A stretch of DNA of 64,000 bases from the NCBI GenBank assembly GCA_963558965.1, contig CAUWIT010000009.1, forward strand, positions 1 to 64,000, in the 5' to 3' direction. Shown piece by piece: positions 1-7,802 of this stretch; positions within the stretch are counted from its first letter, which is position 1, and every line of letters begins with the position of its first letter. Source of the DNA: Gallibacter sp963558965 (GTDB lineage: Bacteria > Bacillota > Clostridia > Peptostreptococcales > Anaerovoracaceae). Under the pieces are notes generated by a model. That model searched no databases, was not told where the DNA came from, and worked only from the letters and a program-made list of their open reading frames with translations. The position numbers were made by a program, and so were the translations under genes.

Positions 1-52
1 ACATCATTGTAACACGGAGGTTTTATATACATAAACTAAAGTTTTTTACCTA

Positions 53-77
53 CCCTTGGCAGAACCAGGGGTTTTTT
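53..77 (+). terminator. Rho-independent terminator entering from the left edge
   Basis: A 7-bp stem (CCCTTGG with CCAGGGG, one G-U pair) around a 5-base loop is followed by six T residues on the plus strand. It implies a plus-strand transcript that begins left of the window. I see no coding sequence in the first 50 bases. Confidence 0.55.
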
Positions 78-91
78 GCCGCTAAAGCACC

Positions 92-121
92 AATAAAAAC
101 CGACCCAAAATGGATCGGTTA
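92..121 (-). terminator. Terminator of rpmF
   Basis: Read on the minus strand, an AACCGATCC/GGGTCGGTT stem with a one-base bulge is followed by a run of T. It lies about 12 bases after the rpmF stop codon. Confidence 0.7.
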
Positions 122-132
122 TTATTTGCAAA

Positions 133-309
133 TTATTCAGCCATTACATCTTTACCATCATAGTAGTTGCAGTTTGGACAAACTCTATGTGGAAGTTTTG
201 GCTCATGGCACTGTGGACATTCAGATAGTCCAGGAGCTTTCATTTTCATATTTGGAGCTCTTCTGCTGTCTCTTTTTGACTTTGAAGTTTTTCTCTTAGG
301 TACTGCCAT
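133..309 (-). CDS. rpmF: 50S ribosomal protein L32
   Basis: This encodes the 58-residue large-subunit ribosomal protein L32. The product starts MAVPKRKTSKSKRD, the conserved basic head of bacterial L32. It carries two CxxC pairs (CPQC and CPNC) of the zinc-binding form. An AAGGAGG site sits 8 bases before the ATG. A consensus promoter at 371-399 and a terminator at 92-121 suggest it can be transcribed alone. In many Bacillota rpmF is followed by fatty-acid synthesis genes; here the plus-strand terminator just beyond suggests the neighbour points the other way. Confidence 0.95.
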   Translation of the reverse strand: MAVPKRKTSKSKRDSRRAPNMKMKAPGLSECPQCHEPKLPHRVCPNCNYYDGKDVMAE

Positions 310-370
310 TTCTACACCTCCTTAACATTTATTATGTATAATAAACTTTCGTTATTTTCACAACTACTAT

Positions 371-399
371 ATTATACAATACAGTTTATTACCTGTCAA
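371..399 (-). promoter_or_regulatory. Consensus sigma-A promoter of rpmF
   Basis: On the minus strand TTGACA (394-399) and TATAAT (371-376) are separated by exactly 17 bases, a perfect match to the housekeeping consensus. It lies between the ackA stop and the rpmF start, so rpmF should be strongly expressed independently of ackA. Confidence 0.85.
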
Positions 400-402
400 C
401 TA

Positions 403-1608
403 TTATTTATTGATTTTATTTACGATTTCAACTGTGTCTCTTGCAATCATAAGTTCTTCATCAGTTGGGATTAGGATGATCTTAACTCTTGAGTCATCTC
501 TTGAGATTACCATTTCCTTACCTCTAGTCTTATTCTTAACAAGGTCAAGTTTGATACCTAGATTTCCTAAGTCATTACAAATGATATCTCTCATAGCAAT
601 ATCGTTTTCACCAACACCAGCAGTAAATACGATAGCATCAACACCGTTCATTTCAGCAATGTAAGCACCGATGTAGAATCTAACTTTATGAGCAAATACC
701 TTAATAGCTAGCTGAGCTCTTTCGTTTCCTTCTTCAGCAGCAGCTTCTAAGTCTCTAAAGTCTGAAGATACACCTGAAATACCTAGTACACCAGATTTTT
801 TGTTTAGGATTTCATTAGCAACACCCTGATCTAGATTTTCTTTTTCTCTGATGTAAGTAACGATAGCTGGGTCAATATCTCCTGAACGAGTACCCATTAC
901 TAGACCTTCAAGAGGAGTGAATCCCATTGATGTATCGATACATTCACCTCTCTTAATAGCTGATACAGATGCACCATTTCCTAAGTGACAAGTGATAATC
1001 TTTAGATCATCTAGGTTGCAGTTCATGATATCAGCACATCTCTGAGCAACGTATTTGTGTGATGTTCCGTGGAATCCGTATCTTCTAATCTTATGCTTCT
1101 GATAATATTCATAAGGAATAGCATAAATATATGATTCAGGAGGCATAGTCTGATGGAAAGCTGTATCAAATACACCTACCATTGGAGTATTTGGCATTAG
1201 TTCCTGACATGCAGCGATACCTAATAGGTTTGGTGGGTTGTGAAGAGGTGCTAATTCAACACATTCTTCTAGTGCAGCAATTACATCATCATCGATTAAT
1301 ACTGAATGAGCATATTTTTCACCAGCATGTACAACTCTATGTCCTACAGCTCCGATTTCGCTCATATCTTTAACAACACCATGTTCTGGATGAGCAACAG
1401 CTTCTAATACTAGAGCGATAGCTTCCTTATGGCTTTCCATAGGTGTTTCGTTAACAACCTTATCCATACCGATCTTTTCATGAGTGATTACAGAACCTTC
1501 CATTCCGATTCTTTCTACAAGACCTTTAGCAAGTAAAATTTCACCATTCATATCAAGAACCTGATATTTTAGTGAAGAGCTTCCGCAGTTAATAACTAAA
1601 ACTTTCAT
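403..1608 (-). CDS. ackA: Acetate kinase
   Basis: This cytoplasmic enzyme makes ATP and acetate from acetyl phosphate and ADP, the main energy-yielding step of acetate fermentation. The 401-residue length is standard for AckA. The N-terminal VLVINCGSSSLKY phosphate-binding strand, the VGHRVVHAGE, GFHGTSHKYV and HLGNGAS segments, GTRSGDIDP, and the C-terminal FTAGVGEND motif are all present. A GGAGGAG site precedes the ATG, and a separate promoter lies at 1681-1709. No phosphotransacetylase gene is adjacent; the upstream neighbour is tmcAL, whose product also consumes acetate. Leucine codons are rich in CTA, as in gdhA, which suggests high expression. Confidence 0.97.
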   Translation of the reverse strand: MKVLVINCGSSSLKYQVLDMNGEILLAKGLVERIGMEGSVITHEKIGMDKVVNETPMESHKEAIALVLEAVAHPEHGVVKDMSEIGAVGHRVVHAGEKYAHSVLIDDDVIAALEECVELAPLHNPPNLLGIAACQELMPNTPMVGVFDTAFHQTMPPESYIYAIPYEYYQKHKIRRYGFHGTSHKYVAQRCADIMNCNLDDLKIITCHLGNGASVSAIKRGECIDTSMGFTPLEGLVMGTRSGDIDPAIVTYIREKENLDQGVANEILNKKSGVLGISGVSSDFRDLEAAAEEGNERAQLAIKVFAHKVRFYIGAYIAEMNGVDAIVFTAGVGENDIAMRDIICNDLGNLGIKLDLVKNKTRGKEMVISRDDSRVKIILIPTDEELMIARDTVEIVNKINK

Positions 1609-1680
1609 TTTATCTCCTCCGTTAATATTTAAAATTTAAATTTACTTCATAAATAATCCGTTTGCACAGATACCTTATTT

Positions 1681-1709
1681 ATTATACACGATAACTATAC
1701 TTAAATCAA
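1681..1709 (-). promoter_or_regulatory. Probable promoter of ackA
   Basis: On the minus strand TTGATT (1704-1709) and TATAAT (1681-1686) are 17 bases apart. The -35 element overlaps the end of tmcAL, so ackA can be transcribed separately from the gene before it. Confidence 0.6.
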
Positions 1710-2884
1710 TTAATAATTATCGGTTGTTTAACAAAATCGCTATATTTATAAGTATCTTTTCCAGTAATTAAATTATAAATATCATTTGCTCTAATATCCA
1801 AATCAAAATTAATATTTTTTTCTTTATTTATATTTGTAACAATAGGCAATTTGTTAGCCTCTTTTTTCTTTATTTCTTTTATCAATTTGCTGCCATTTCT
1901 ATTAAATCCAAGCACTCTTATATATTTAGGAATGACATCTTCTTTTGTAAAACTTACCAGCGTATGCATAAGTATTCGCTGTATTCTAGTCCTTGTATAT
2001 CGTTTACTTTTAACTTTATCTATTAATTGTTCTAACGAATGACAATTTCTAATTTCCTTTACAATTTTATTTTCTATGCCCTCACCCACAGAAAATATAT
2101 TAGATAGACTATGTAAATCGCTGGTTAAGATTTTATATTTCAAAAGTTGAAATATTTTTTCATTATTAGGAAACACTAAATTACCTATATTTTCTTTTAG
2201 CACTTCTTTTGTTGTATCCAAAACACCTTCAATATCATCAATACTGCGAGACCTTATTTCATTTCTAATATAAGTTGCACTGGCAATATTATTTGAAACA
2301 CCTTTATCGTGATAACCTTTTTCAAACCTTGCAACTGTTACAGGCTTTATTTGGCTACCGGATAAAATTATATTTTTTATATATTCAACGGCTAAAATAT
2401 TATTAGGACTTTTTAAAATATCTCCAAGTTCTCCTAGGGCTTCACTTCTAGCCTTTGGATAACTCATACCTTTGTCGAGATTTGCTTTGATATCATTTTT
2501 TAACTGGTCTGATTCAAAGGCAATTTTCATAGCCACCTGGGACAATAGCTTCTCACTACCCGCCTCACTGCCGAAGCCGATGTGAGTAACCATTCCTAAA
2601 GAATTCAAAAGATCTATACTGCCTTTGGCAAAATACTCTGCCGAATTACAAGCAAAATAAAATGGCAATTCAACTACCAGGTCCACACCTGCTAATATTG
2701 CCATTTTTGCTCTTGTCCATTTATCTAATATGGCAACTTCTCCTCGCTGAGTAAAATTACCACTCATAACGGCCACTACATACTTTGCGTCGCACATTTC
2801 TTTGCACTTTTCCAACTGGTACTTATGGCCCATATGAAAAGGATTGTATTCGGCTACAATACCTAAAACATTGTTACTAATCAA
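1706..2884 (-). CDS. tmcAL: tRNA(Met) cytidine acetate ligase
   Basis: TmcAL (formerly YlbM) activates acetate with ATP and acetylates the wobble cytidine of elongator tRNA-Met. The 392-residue product opens with IVAEYNPFHMGHKYQLE, the nucleotidyltransferase HxGH-type motif, followed by VVAVMSGNFTQRGE and a PFYFACNSAEYFAKG segment, all typical of the family. Its start overlaps the end of the preceding gene by 8 bases, so it is the last gene of the asp23-recG-rsmD-coaD group. A Shine-Dalgarno sequence is weak, consistent with translational coupling. Confidence 0.92.
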   Translation of the reverse strand: MISNNVLGIVAEYNPFHMGHKYQLEKCKEMCDAKYVVAVMSGNFTQRGEVAILDKWTRAKMAILAGVDLVVELPFYFACNSAEYFAKGSIDLLNSLGMVTHIGFGSEAGSEKLLSQVAMKIAFESDQLKNDIKANLDKGMSYPKARSEALGELGDILKSPNNILAVEYIKNIILSGSQIKPVTVARFEKGYHDKGVSNNIASATYIRNEIRSRSIDDIEGVLDTTKEVLKENIGNLVFPNNEKIFQLLKYKILTSDLHSLSNIFSVGEGIENKIVKEIRNCHSLEQLIDKVKSKRYTRTRIQRILMHTLVSFTKEDVIPKYIRVLGFNRNGSKLIKEIKKKEANKLPIVTNINKEKNINFDLDIRANDIYNLITGKDTYKYSDFVKQPIIIN

Positions 2885-3416
2885 TAGATACCCCGTCTTT
2901 ATCCATCTGTGTATTATATGCCATTTCTTTTATTTCATCTCTGTTTGCAGCAATAACCTGCTCGATTTTTTCAAAGCTGTCGCCGACATGTTTAAACATT
3001 TCTTCGTACAAGTTTTTCATTTCTTCAAGCTGATTTTGCATATTGTATAAAACTTTGTCCACATAATCGTATGTGCCCATTTTTAGTTTTCTAACATTGT
3101 TTTCAGTAACCATCATAAACTCGTCAGCTCTTTTTCTAGCTCTAGTTACAATTTCATTTTTTTCTACTAAGCTTTCGGCATGTCTTTTTGCATCATTTAC
3201 AACAGTTTGATATTCTTTTTTCGCTTCTGAAAGAATTCTATCTTTTTCATTTTGAATCCATCTAGCCTGTTTAATTTCATCTGGTAGAGCTCTTTCGATA
3301 TCACCAAGAATTGCCAAAATTTCTTCTTTTTCCACCATTACTTTATTAGTTAGTGGTACACTAGAAGCAGAATCAATAATATCATCTAATTCTTTTAATA
3401 ATTCATCTATTTTCAT
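2877..3416 (-). CDS. Coiled-coil protein of unknown function next to coaD
   Basis: This is a 179-residue, highly charged, mostly helical protein. The central part (residues about 40-120) is rich in Lys, Glu and Arg with heptad-like spacing (for example EKDRILSEAKKEYQTVV), so a coiled coil is likely. There is no signal peptide or membrane span. Proteins like it, often loosely annotated as ATPase subunit H-like, occur after coaD in Clostridia. I chose the ATG at 3416, preceded by AAAGGAAG, rather than an upstream in-frame ATG inside coaD. Its stop overlaps tmcAL. No function can be assigned; a DivIVA-like scaffold role would be speculation. Confidence 0.75.
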   Translation of the reverse strand: MKIDELLKELDDIIDSASSVPLTNKVMVEKEEILAILGDIERALPDEIKQARWIQNEKDRILSEAKKEYQTVVNDAKRHAESLVEKNEIVTRARKRADEFMMVTENNVRKLKMGTYDYVDKVLYNMQNQLEEMKNLYEEMFKHVGDSFEKIEQVIAANRDEIKEMAYNTQMDKDGVSID

Positions 3417-3417
3417 A

Positions 3418-3900
3418 TTATCTATTCTTCCTTTCGTCCATCTTTCGCAAAACATTTTCAGGCACTAAACCTTCTATGCTTCCTCCTAAACTATGTACTT
3501 CCTTTGCCATGCTTGAACTTACAAATGAAAATCTAGGATCTGTCATTAAAAATACAGTTTCAACTTTGTCTTGATACAGTCTTGCATTCATCTGAGCCAT
3601 TTGTATTTCATTATCAAAATCCAAAGTCCCTCTTAATCCTCTAATAACCATATCAAAGCCATTTTTATTTACATAGTCAGCAAGCAATCCCTCAAAAGCA
3701 TCTACTCTAACGTTATCAACGTCTTTCATAGCTTCTTCAATCATTTTTACACGTTCCTCAACTGTAAAGTACGGAACCTTTTGCGGATTTGCAATTACTC
3801 CAACAACTAACTCATCACATAGCTTAGCAGCTCTTTTAATAAGGTTACCATGACCACAAGTCAGTGGATCAAAAGAGCCTGCATAAAGTGCTTTACTCAT
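3418..3900 (-). CDS. coaD: Phosphopantetheine adenylyltransferase
   Basis: CoaD transfers AMP from ATP to 4'-phosphopantetheine, the penultimate step of coenzyme A synthesis. The 160-residue product has the usual length, the GSFDPLTCGHGNLI nucleotidyltransferase signature near the N-terminus, GLRGTLDFDNE in the middle, and the SFVSSSMAKEVHSLGG segment that contacts ATP. The ATG at 3900 has a GGAGG site 7 bases upstream; an in-frame ATG 48 bases earlier lacks one and would overlap rsmD. It lies between rsmD and a coiled-coil gene in one minus-strand operon. Confidence 0.96.
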   Translation of the reverse strand: MSKALYAGSFDPLTCGHGNLIKRAAKLCDELVVGVIANPQKVPYFTVEERVKMIEEAMKDVDNVRVDAFEGLLADYVNKNGFDMVIRGLRGTLDFDNEIQMAQMNARLYQDKVETVFLMTDPRFSFVSSSMAKEVHSLGGSIEGLVPENVLRKMDERKNR

Positions 3901-3944
3901 CAAATGCCTCCAATTTTTTATTTTTGCTCTATTGGTTGATTTTA

Positions 3945-4481
3945 TCACATATAAATTGACAATACAACTCTACCGTATTTTTTCTCCTTGATTTTCTTAA
4001 ATCCTGCAACCTCATCTGGTAAAATATCATGCTTTTCGTGTTCAACTACAATTTTACCATCTTCAGCAAGTAGCCCTTTTTCAGCGATAAGTTCCATAGC
4101 TTTTAATTCTATGCCATATCCATAAGGCGGATCGATTAAAAAGATATCCACCTTTTCTTTTATACGGTTAAGAGCTCTTTGAAAATCACCTTGTATAATT
4201 TCAGCGTGTTCTTCGGCTTTGCAAGTTGATACATTTTGTATAATCAATTTAATGCTGCTATTGGATTGATCTATAAAATAGCATTTTTTTGCACCCCTTG
4301 AAATCCCTTCAATTCCAAGTCCACCGCTACCTGCAAACATATCACAGATTACAGAACCGTAAATGTCATTCATAAGTATAGAAAACATCGCTTCTTTTAC
4401 TTTGTCGCTAGTGGGCCTAACTTTGTTATCTATCGGTGCCTCAAGTTTTCTTCCTTTAAAATCTCCTGCGATTACTCTCAT
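3945..4481 (-). CDS. rsmD: 16S rRNA (guanine(966)-N2)-methyltransferase
   Basis: RsmD methylates G966 of 16S rRNA using S-adenosylmethionine. The 178-residue protein starts MRVIAGDFKGRKLEAP with RPTSDKVKEAMFSIL, the family's hallmark N-terminus. It contains the DMFAGSGGLGIEGISRGA SAM-binding loop and the catalytic DPPYGYG motif of N2-guanine methyltransferases. It follows recG by 25 bases and precedes coaD, the common rsmD-coaD pairing. Confidence 0.95.
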   Translation of the reverse strand: MRVIAGDFKGRKLEAPIDNKVRPTSDKVKEAMFSILMNDIYGSVICDMFAGSGGLGIEGISRGAKKCYFIDQSNSSIKLIIQNVSTCKAEEHAEIIQGDFQRALNRIKEKVDIFLIDPPYGYGIELKAMELIAEKGLLAEDGKIVVEHEKHDILPDEVAGFKKIKEKKYGRVVLSIYM

Positions 4482-4506
4482 AATGTTCCTCCATATTATC
4501 CTTTGA

Positions 4507-6513
4507 TTACAATTGCATATTTAAATTTTCTCCATACATATTACATATTTTGTAATCCAAGTAATCATTTTTTAAATCTTTATACAAGATTGCATCTTCT
4601 CTTGCTTTTTCTAATATATCATAATGCTTAACAGCATTTATTAAACTTATATCAGGTATCCCATGTTGACGAGTACCAAATACCTCTCCCGGACCTCTTA
4701 ATTTTAAATCCTCTTCAGATATATAAAATCCATCTGTACTTTCGCACATTATTTTTAAACGTTTTTTTGCAACATCACCTTTGCTGTTATTAACTAAGTA
4801 ACAGTATGACTGTTTTTCTCCTCGTCCCACTCTACCTCTAAGCTGATGTAGCTGGGCAAGTCCAAATCTTTCGGTATTTTCAATTACCATAACTGTCGCA
4901 TTAGGCACGTTTATACCAACCTCTATAACTACAGTTGCAACTAGTATATCTATTTCACCACTGTAAAATCTAGCCATAATCTCATCTTTTTCATTTTGCT
5001 TCATAGCTCCATGCACTACCGCAACAGATACTCCATATGGCATATAAAGTTTCTCAAGCTCATCTTTTAGACTAGCTACAGATTTTACATTTTCCAGATT
5101 TTCACTATCCTCTATTAACGGCGCTACTACATAGACCTGACTACCATTTTTCACTTCACTTAAAATATTTTCATACATGTCAGATCTTTGCTTTGGTCCA
5201 ACTGCTACAGTTTTTATTTCTTTTCTTCCCTGAGGCAGTTTGTCTATAACAGACATTTTTAAGTCACCGTAAAGTATTACAGCAAGTGTACGAGGAATGG
5301 GTGTTGCGGTCATTACAAGCACGTGGGGCTTTATACCTTTGTTGCTTAAAACAAATCTTTGATTTACGCCAAACCTGTGCTGCTCATCTGTAATAACTAA
5401 TCCCAGATTATTAAACTCTACCCTTTCTTGTATAAGCGCGTGAGTCCCTATAACTATTTGATACTCTCCGTCTAAAATTGCTTCGAGGGCTTTTTTCTTT
5501 TCTGAAGTTTTCATGGATCCAGTAAGAAGTCCTACTTTTATATCAAACTTTTCAAAATGATTTTTTAAACTTTCATAATGCTGCTTTGCCAATATTTCTG
5601 TAGGCGCCATAAAAGCTGCTTGATATCCATTGATTGCAGCTTTGTACATGGCAATAGATGCTACTGCTGTTTTACCTGAACCAACATCACCTTGAAGCAG
5701 TCTGTTCATACACTGTCCAGAAGCCATATCATCAAGTATTTCATTTACTGATCTTTTTTGCGGCTCTGTAAGCTCAAACTCGAAACTGTCTATAAACAAA
5801 TTACAATCGCCATTCATAACTATACCAGAGTTTTGTTCTGTACGCATCATTTGAAGGCCTAATTGCATAATGAACAGTTCTTCGTAAATCTGTCTGTATC
5901 TTGCTACTTTTAAGTGTTCCCTATCTAGAGGAAAGTGTAAGTTTCTAAGCTCATAGTCTATTGGACAAATATTTCTGTTTTTAACTAAATCCAATGGCAA
6001 AAAATCTTCAATATCATCATCTAAAAGTTCTCTAATATGTTTTCTTATTTCCTTTTGACTTATACCTTTTATAGTTGTGTATAGAGGCAATATTTCCTTG
6101 CGAAAATCTTGAGCATTTATTATTTCTGGTTGAACCATTTGAGTGCGTCCATCTTTAATAGAAACTTTTCCATAAAAATAATATTTCCTTCGAACATGTA
6201 CTGTCTTTTTTAAGTAGGGCTGATTGAAAAATATTATCTCTATATTTTTCGTACCATCATCTACTAAAATCCTTGTCATCTTTTTTCGTGTTCTTGTAGG
6301 TGGCTCTGTAAACAGTACTATTTTACCTTTTATTAAAGTTTCTTCACCATCTTTTAAATCCGATATCTTTTTTGGCTCTCTCATATCCTGGTAAGCTCTC
6401 GGATAGTTTCTTATTAAATCCTCTGCTGTATATATACCAAGTTTATTATACAAAGCTTCCTTTTTAGGCCCTATGCCTTTTAAATCGCCTATTTTTATAT
6501 CAGTAAACTTCAT
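4507..6513 (-). CDS. recG: ATP-dependent DNA helicase RecG
   Basis: RecG is a double-strand DNA translocase that remodels stalled replication forks and branched recombination intermediates. The 668-residue length is typical. An N-terminal wedge/OB domain (about residues 1-230) is followed by the helicase core. That core has Walker A LLQGDVGSGKTAVA, the TDEQHRFG form of the DExH box, MTATPIPRTLA, a C-terminal helicase domain with NTERFGLAQLHQLRGRVGRG, and the LKLRGPGEVFGTRQHG motif. Its start overlaps the Asp23-family gene by 14 bases. A FakA/DAK gene often lies between these two genes in Bacillota but is absent here. Confidence 0.97.
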   Translation of the reverse strand: MKFTDIKIGDLKGIGPKKEALYNKLGIYTAEDLIRNYPRAYQDMREPKKISDLKDGEETLIKGKIVLFTEPPTRTRKKMTRILVDDGTKNIEIIFFNQPYLKKTVHVRRKYYFYGKVSIKDGRTQMVQPEIINAQDFRKEILPLYTTIKGISQKEIRKHIRELLDDDIEDFLPLDLVKNRNICPIDYELRNLHFPLDREHLKVARYRQIYEELFIMQLGLQMMRTEQNSGIVMNGDCNLFIDSFEFELTEPQKRSVNEILDDMASGQCMNRLLQGDVGSGKTAVASIAMYKAAINGYQAAFMAPTEILAKQHYESLKNHFEKFDIKVGLLTGSMKTSEKKKALEAILDGEYQIVIGTHALIQERVEFNNLGLVITDEQHRFGVNQRFVLSNKGIKPHVLVMTATPIPRTLAVILYGDLKMSVIDKLPQGRKEIKTVAVGPKQRSDMYENILSEVKNGSQVYVVAPLIEDSENLENVKSVASLKDELEKLYMPYGVSVAVVHGAMKQNEKDEIMARFYSGEIDILVATVVIEVGINVPNATVMVIENTERFGLAQLHQLRGRVGRGEKQSYCYLVNNSKGDVAKKRLKIMCESTDGFYISEEDLKLRGPGEVFGTRQHGIPDISLINAVKHYDILEKAREDAILYKDLKNDYLDYKICNMYGENLNMQL

Positions 6514-6910
6514 ATACTTTACTTACCTCTATATTTCGTCTTGCAATTTTTTTAGAGACAACTCCTGTAATTACTATTGTAATTGATTTTGGATTTTTGC
6601 CTGTTGCAATTTCAATTTGTTTCCTTATGTTTTCCATAAGTTCTTCTGTTGTATTTTTTATACTCAATCCAAACTTAAATATTAGATACGCCTTAATATT
6701 GATTAAATTATTTTCAATATCAACGTCTATATTGGCAGCAGAAGAACCTCCAACAGATTTGTATACCTTAGATGTTCTTTTGCCTTTACTGTTAGTAATG
6801 TATATGCGATTTTTGTATTTTCTAATTTCGGACAAAACAATTTCAGCAATTGTATCCTCGCTTATAACTATATTGCCAAAATCAGTTTTTTCTTTAAATC
6901 CATTTCCCAT
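6500..6910 (-). CDS. Asp23/Gls24 family envelope stress-type protein
   Basis: This 136-residue protein belongs to the Asp23 (DUF322) family, small proteins often encoded between rpmB and fakA-recG. It shows the family pattern of a conserved N-terminal strand (GNIVISEDTIAEIV) and a C-terminal TGKNPKSITIVITGVV segment. I placed the start at the ATG at 6910, which has an AAGGAG site 9 bases upstream. An in-frame ATG at 6976 would put the rpmB terminator hairpin inside the gene. A TATAAT box at 6939-6944 lies between that hairpin and the start, with no clear -35 element. The biochemical role of the family is not settled. Confidence 0.85.
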   Translation of the reverse strand: MGNGFKEKTDFGNIVISEDTIAEIVLSEIRKYKNRIYITNSKGKRTSKVYKSVGGSSAANIDVDIENNLINIKAYLIFKFGLSIKNTTEELMENIRKQIEIATGKNPKSITIVITGVVSKKIARRNIEVSKVYEVY

Positions 6911-6965
6911 TTTATCGCTCCTTAATTGTAATAAGGGTATTATACAATATTTTTTTGTAAAATAA

Positions 6966-6995
6966 AAATTCTGCACATAATAAGTGCAGAATTTT
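6966..6995 (-). terminator. Terminator of rpmB
   Basis: A perfect inverted repeat (AAAATTCTGCAC with GTGCAGAATTTT) around a 7-base loop lies 11 bases after the rpmB stop and is followed by T-rich sequence on the minus strand. It separates rpmB from the asp23-recG operon. Confidence 0.85.
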
Positions 6996-7006
6996 AATCG
7001 TCATTA

Positions 7007-7198
7007 TTAGTTGGCGCGGTTAATCTTATTTGATCTAATGCATCTTGTGCATACATTAGCCTTTCTAACTCTGCCATCTTCTTCAATTCTTACAGTCTGA
7101 ATGTTCGCATTCCATTTTCTTCTTGTGTGTCTGTTAGAATGTGATACATTGTTTCCGGAAACCTGTCCTTTACCGCAAATTTCGCATTTTCTTGACAT
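7007..7198 (-). CDS. rpmB: 50S ribosomal protein L28
   Basis: This encodes a 63-residue L28 of the large ribosomal subunit. It starts MSRKCEICGKG and has a second pair near the C-terminus (NVCTRCIRSNKI), so it is the four-cysteine zinc-binding form. The HSNRHTRRKWNANIQ core is diagnostic. The ATG at 7198 follows AAGGAGG; a start three codons earlier would place that site inside the gene. A terminator follows at 6966-6995. Confidence 0.96.
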   Translation of the reverse strand: MSRKCEICGKGQVSGNNVSHSNRHTRRKWNANIQTVRIEEDGRVRKANVCTRCIRSNKINRAN

Positions 7199-7271
7199 TT
7201 GCCGCACCTCCTTTTTCTTACTTATCTTAAGCTGTAATTAGCATAATTTCACTCGAACAAAAGTTATTTTA

Positions 7272-7802
7272 TCACATCATGTAGTCATTTGCAAGCATTA
7301 ATTTTGCATATTTACGAGTTTTATTTAAATCTATTATTCTTTGGTTAGAGCTTCCTCTAAACTTTAAAGATAAATCCCTATTTTCAATTTCAAATGGGCC
7401 ATCTACTAGCAAATCTGTTAGTTCTAAAAGTTCATTGACATCTTCATCCTCTTTTTCTAACAACTGTTCATAAGTATAACCTGTAAATACAACTAAGTCC
7501 AGGGCTCTTTCCTTAATTTTTTTTGCTAGTTTCTTTAAAGTCTTGCTTTGACATATAGGTTCTCCACCGCTAAATGTTACTCCTTTTAGCAATGGATCTT
7601 TGTCTATTTCTTCTAACAATCTATCTATTGTAACATATTTGCCCTCTTCAAAATCCCAAGTCGACTCGTTGTGACATTCTTTACAATGATGAGGACACCC
7701 TTGCACAAAAATTGTAAATCTTATACCAGGACCATCTGTAATTGAATTTCTCACTATACCTGCAAGTTTTATTTCATTGTTATCTTCATTAGAGTTCTTC
7801 AA
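7272..7802 (-). CDS. nrdG: Anaerobic ribonucleotide reductase activating protein
   Basis: NrdG is the radical-SAM activase that installs the glycyl radical on NrdD. The CPHHCKEC sequence is the CxxxCxxC iron-sulfur motif, preceded by NSITDGPGIRFTIFVQG and followed by TFSGGEP, the SAM-binding GGE motif. No in-frame ATG lies near the expected N-terminus. I chose the TTG at 7802 because GGAG lies 6 bases upstream inside nrdD, giving 176 residues and a 14-base overlap with nrdD. An ATG at 7856 is the alternative, but it has no ribosome binding site and overlaps nrdD by 68 bases. Confidence 0.88.
   Translation of the reverse strand: MKNSNEDNNEIKLAGIVRNSITDGPGIRFTIFVQGCPHHCKECHNESTWDFEEGKYVTIDRLLEEIDKDPLLKGVTFSGGEPICQSKTLKKLAKKIKERALDLVVFTGYTYEQLLEKEDEDVNELLELTDLLVDGPFEIENRDLSLKFRGSSNQRIIDLNKTRKYAKLMLANDYMM

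Noticed and set aside
410..1373. Plus-strand frames of 84 and 63 residues
   Set aside because: Both are antisense to ackA and have no start signals.
6911..6976. Upstream in-frame extension of the Asp23-family gene
   Set aside because: It would include the rpmB terminator hairpin and lacks a ribosome binding site.
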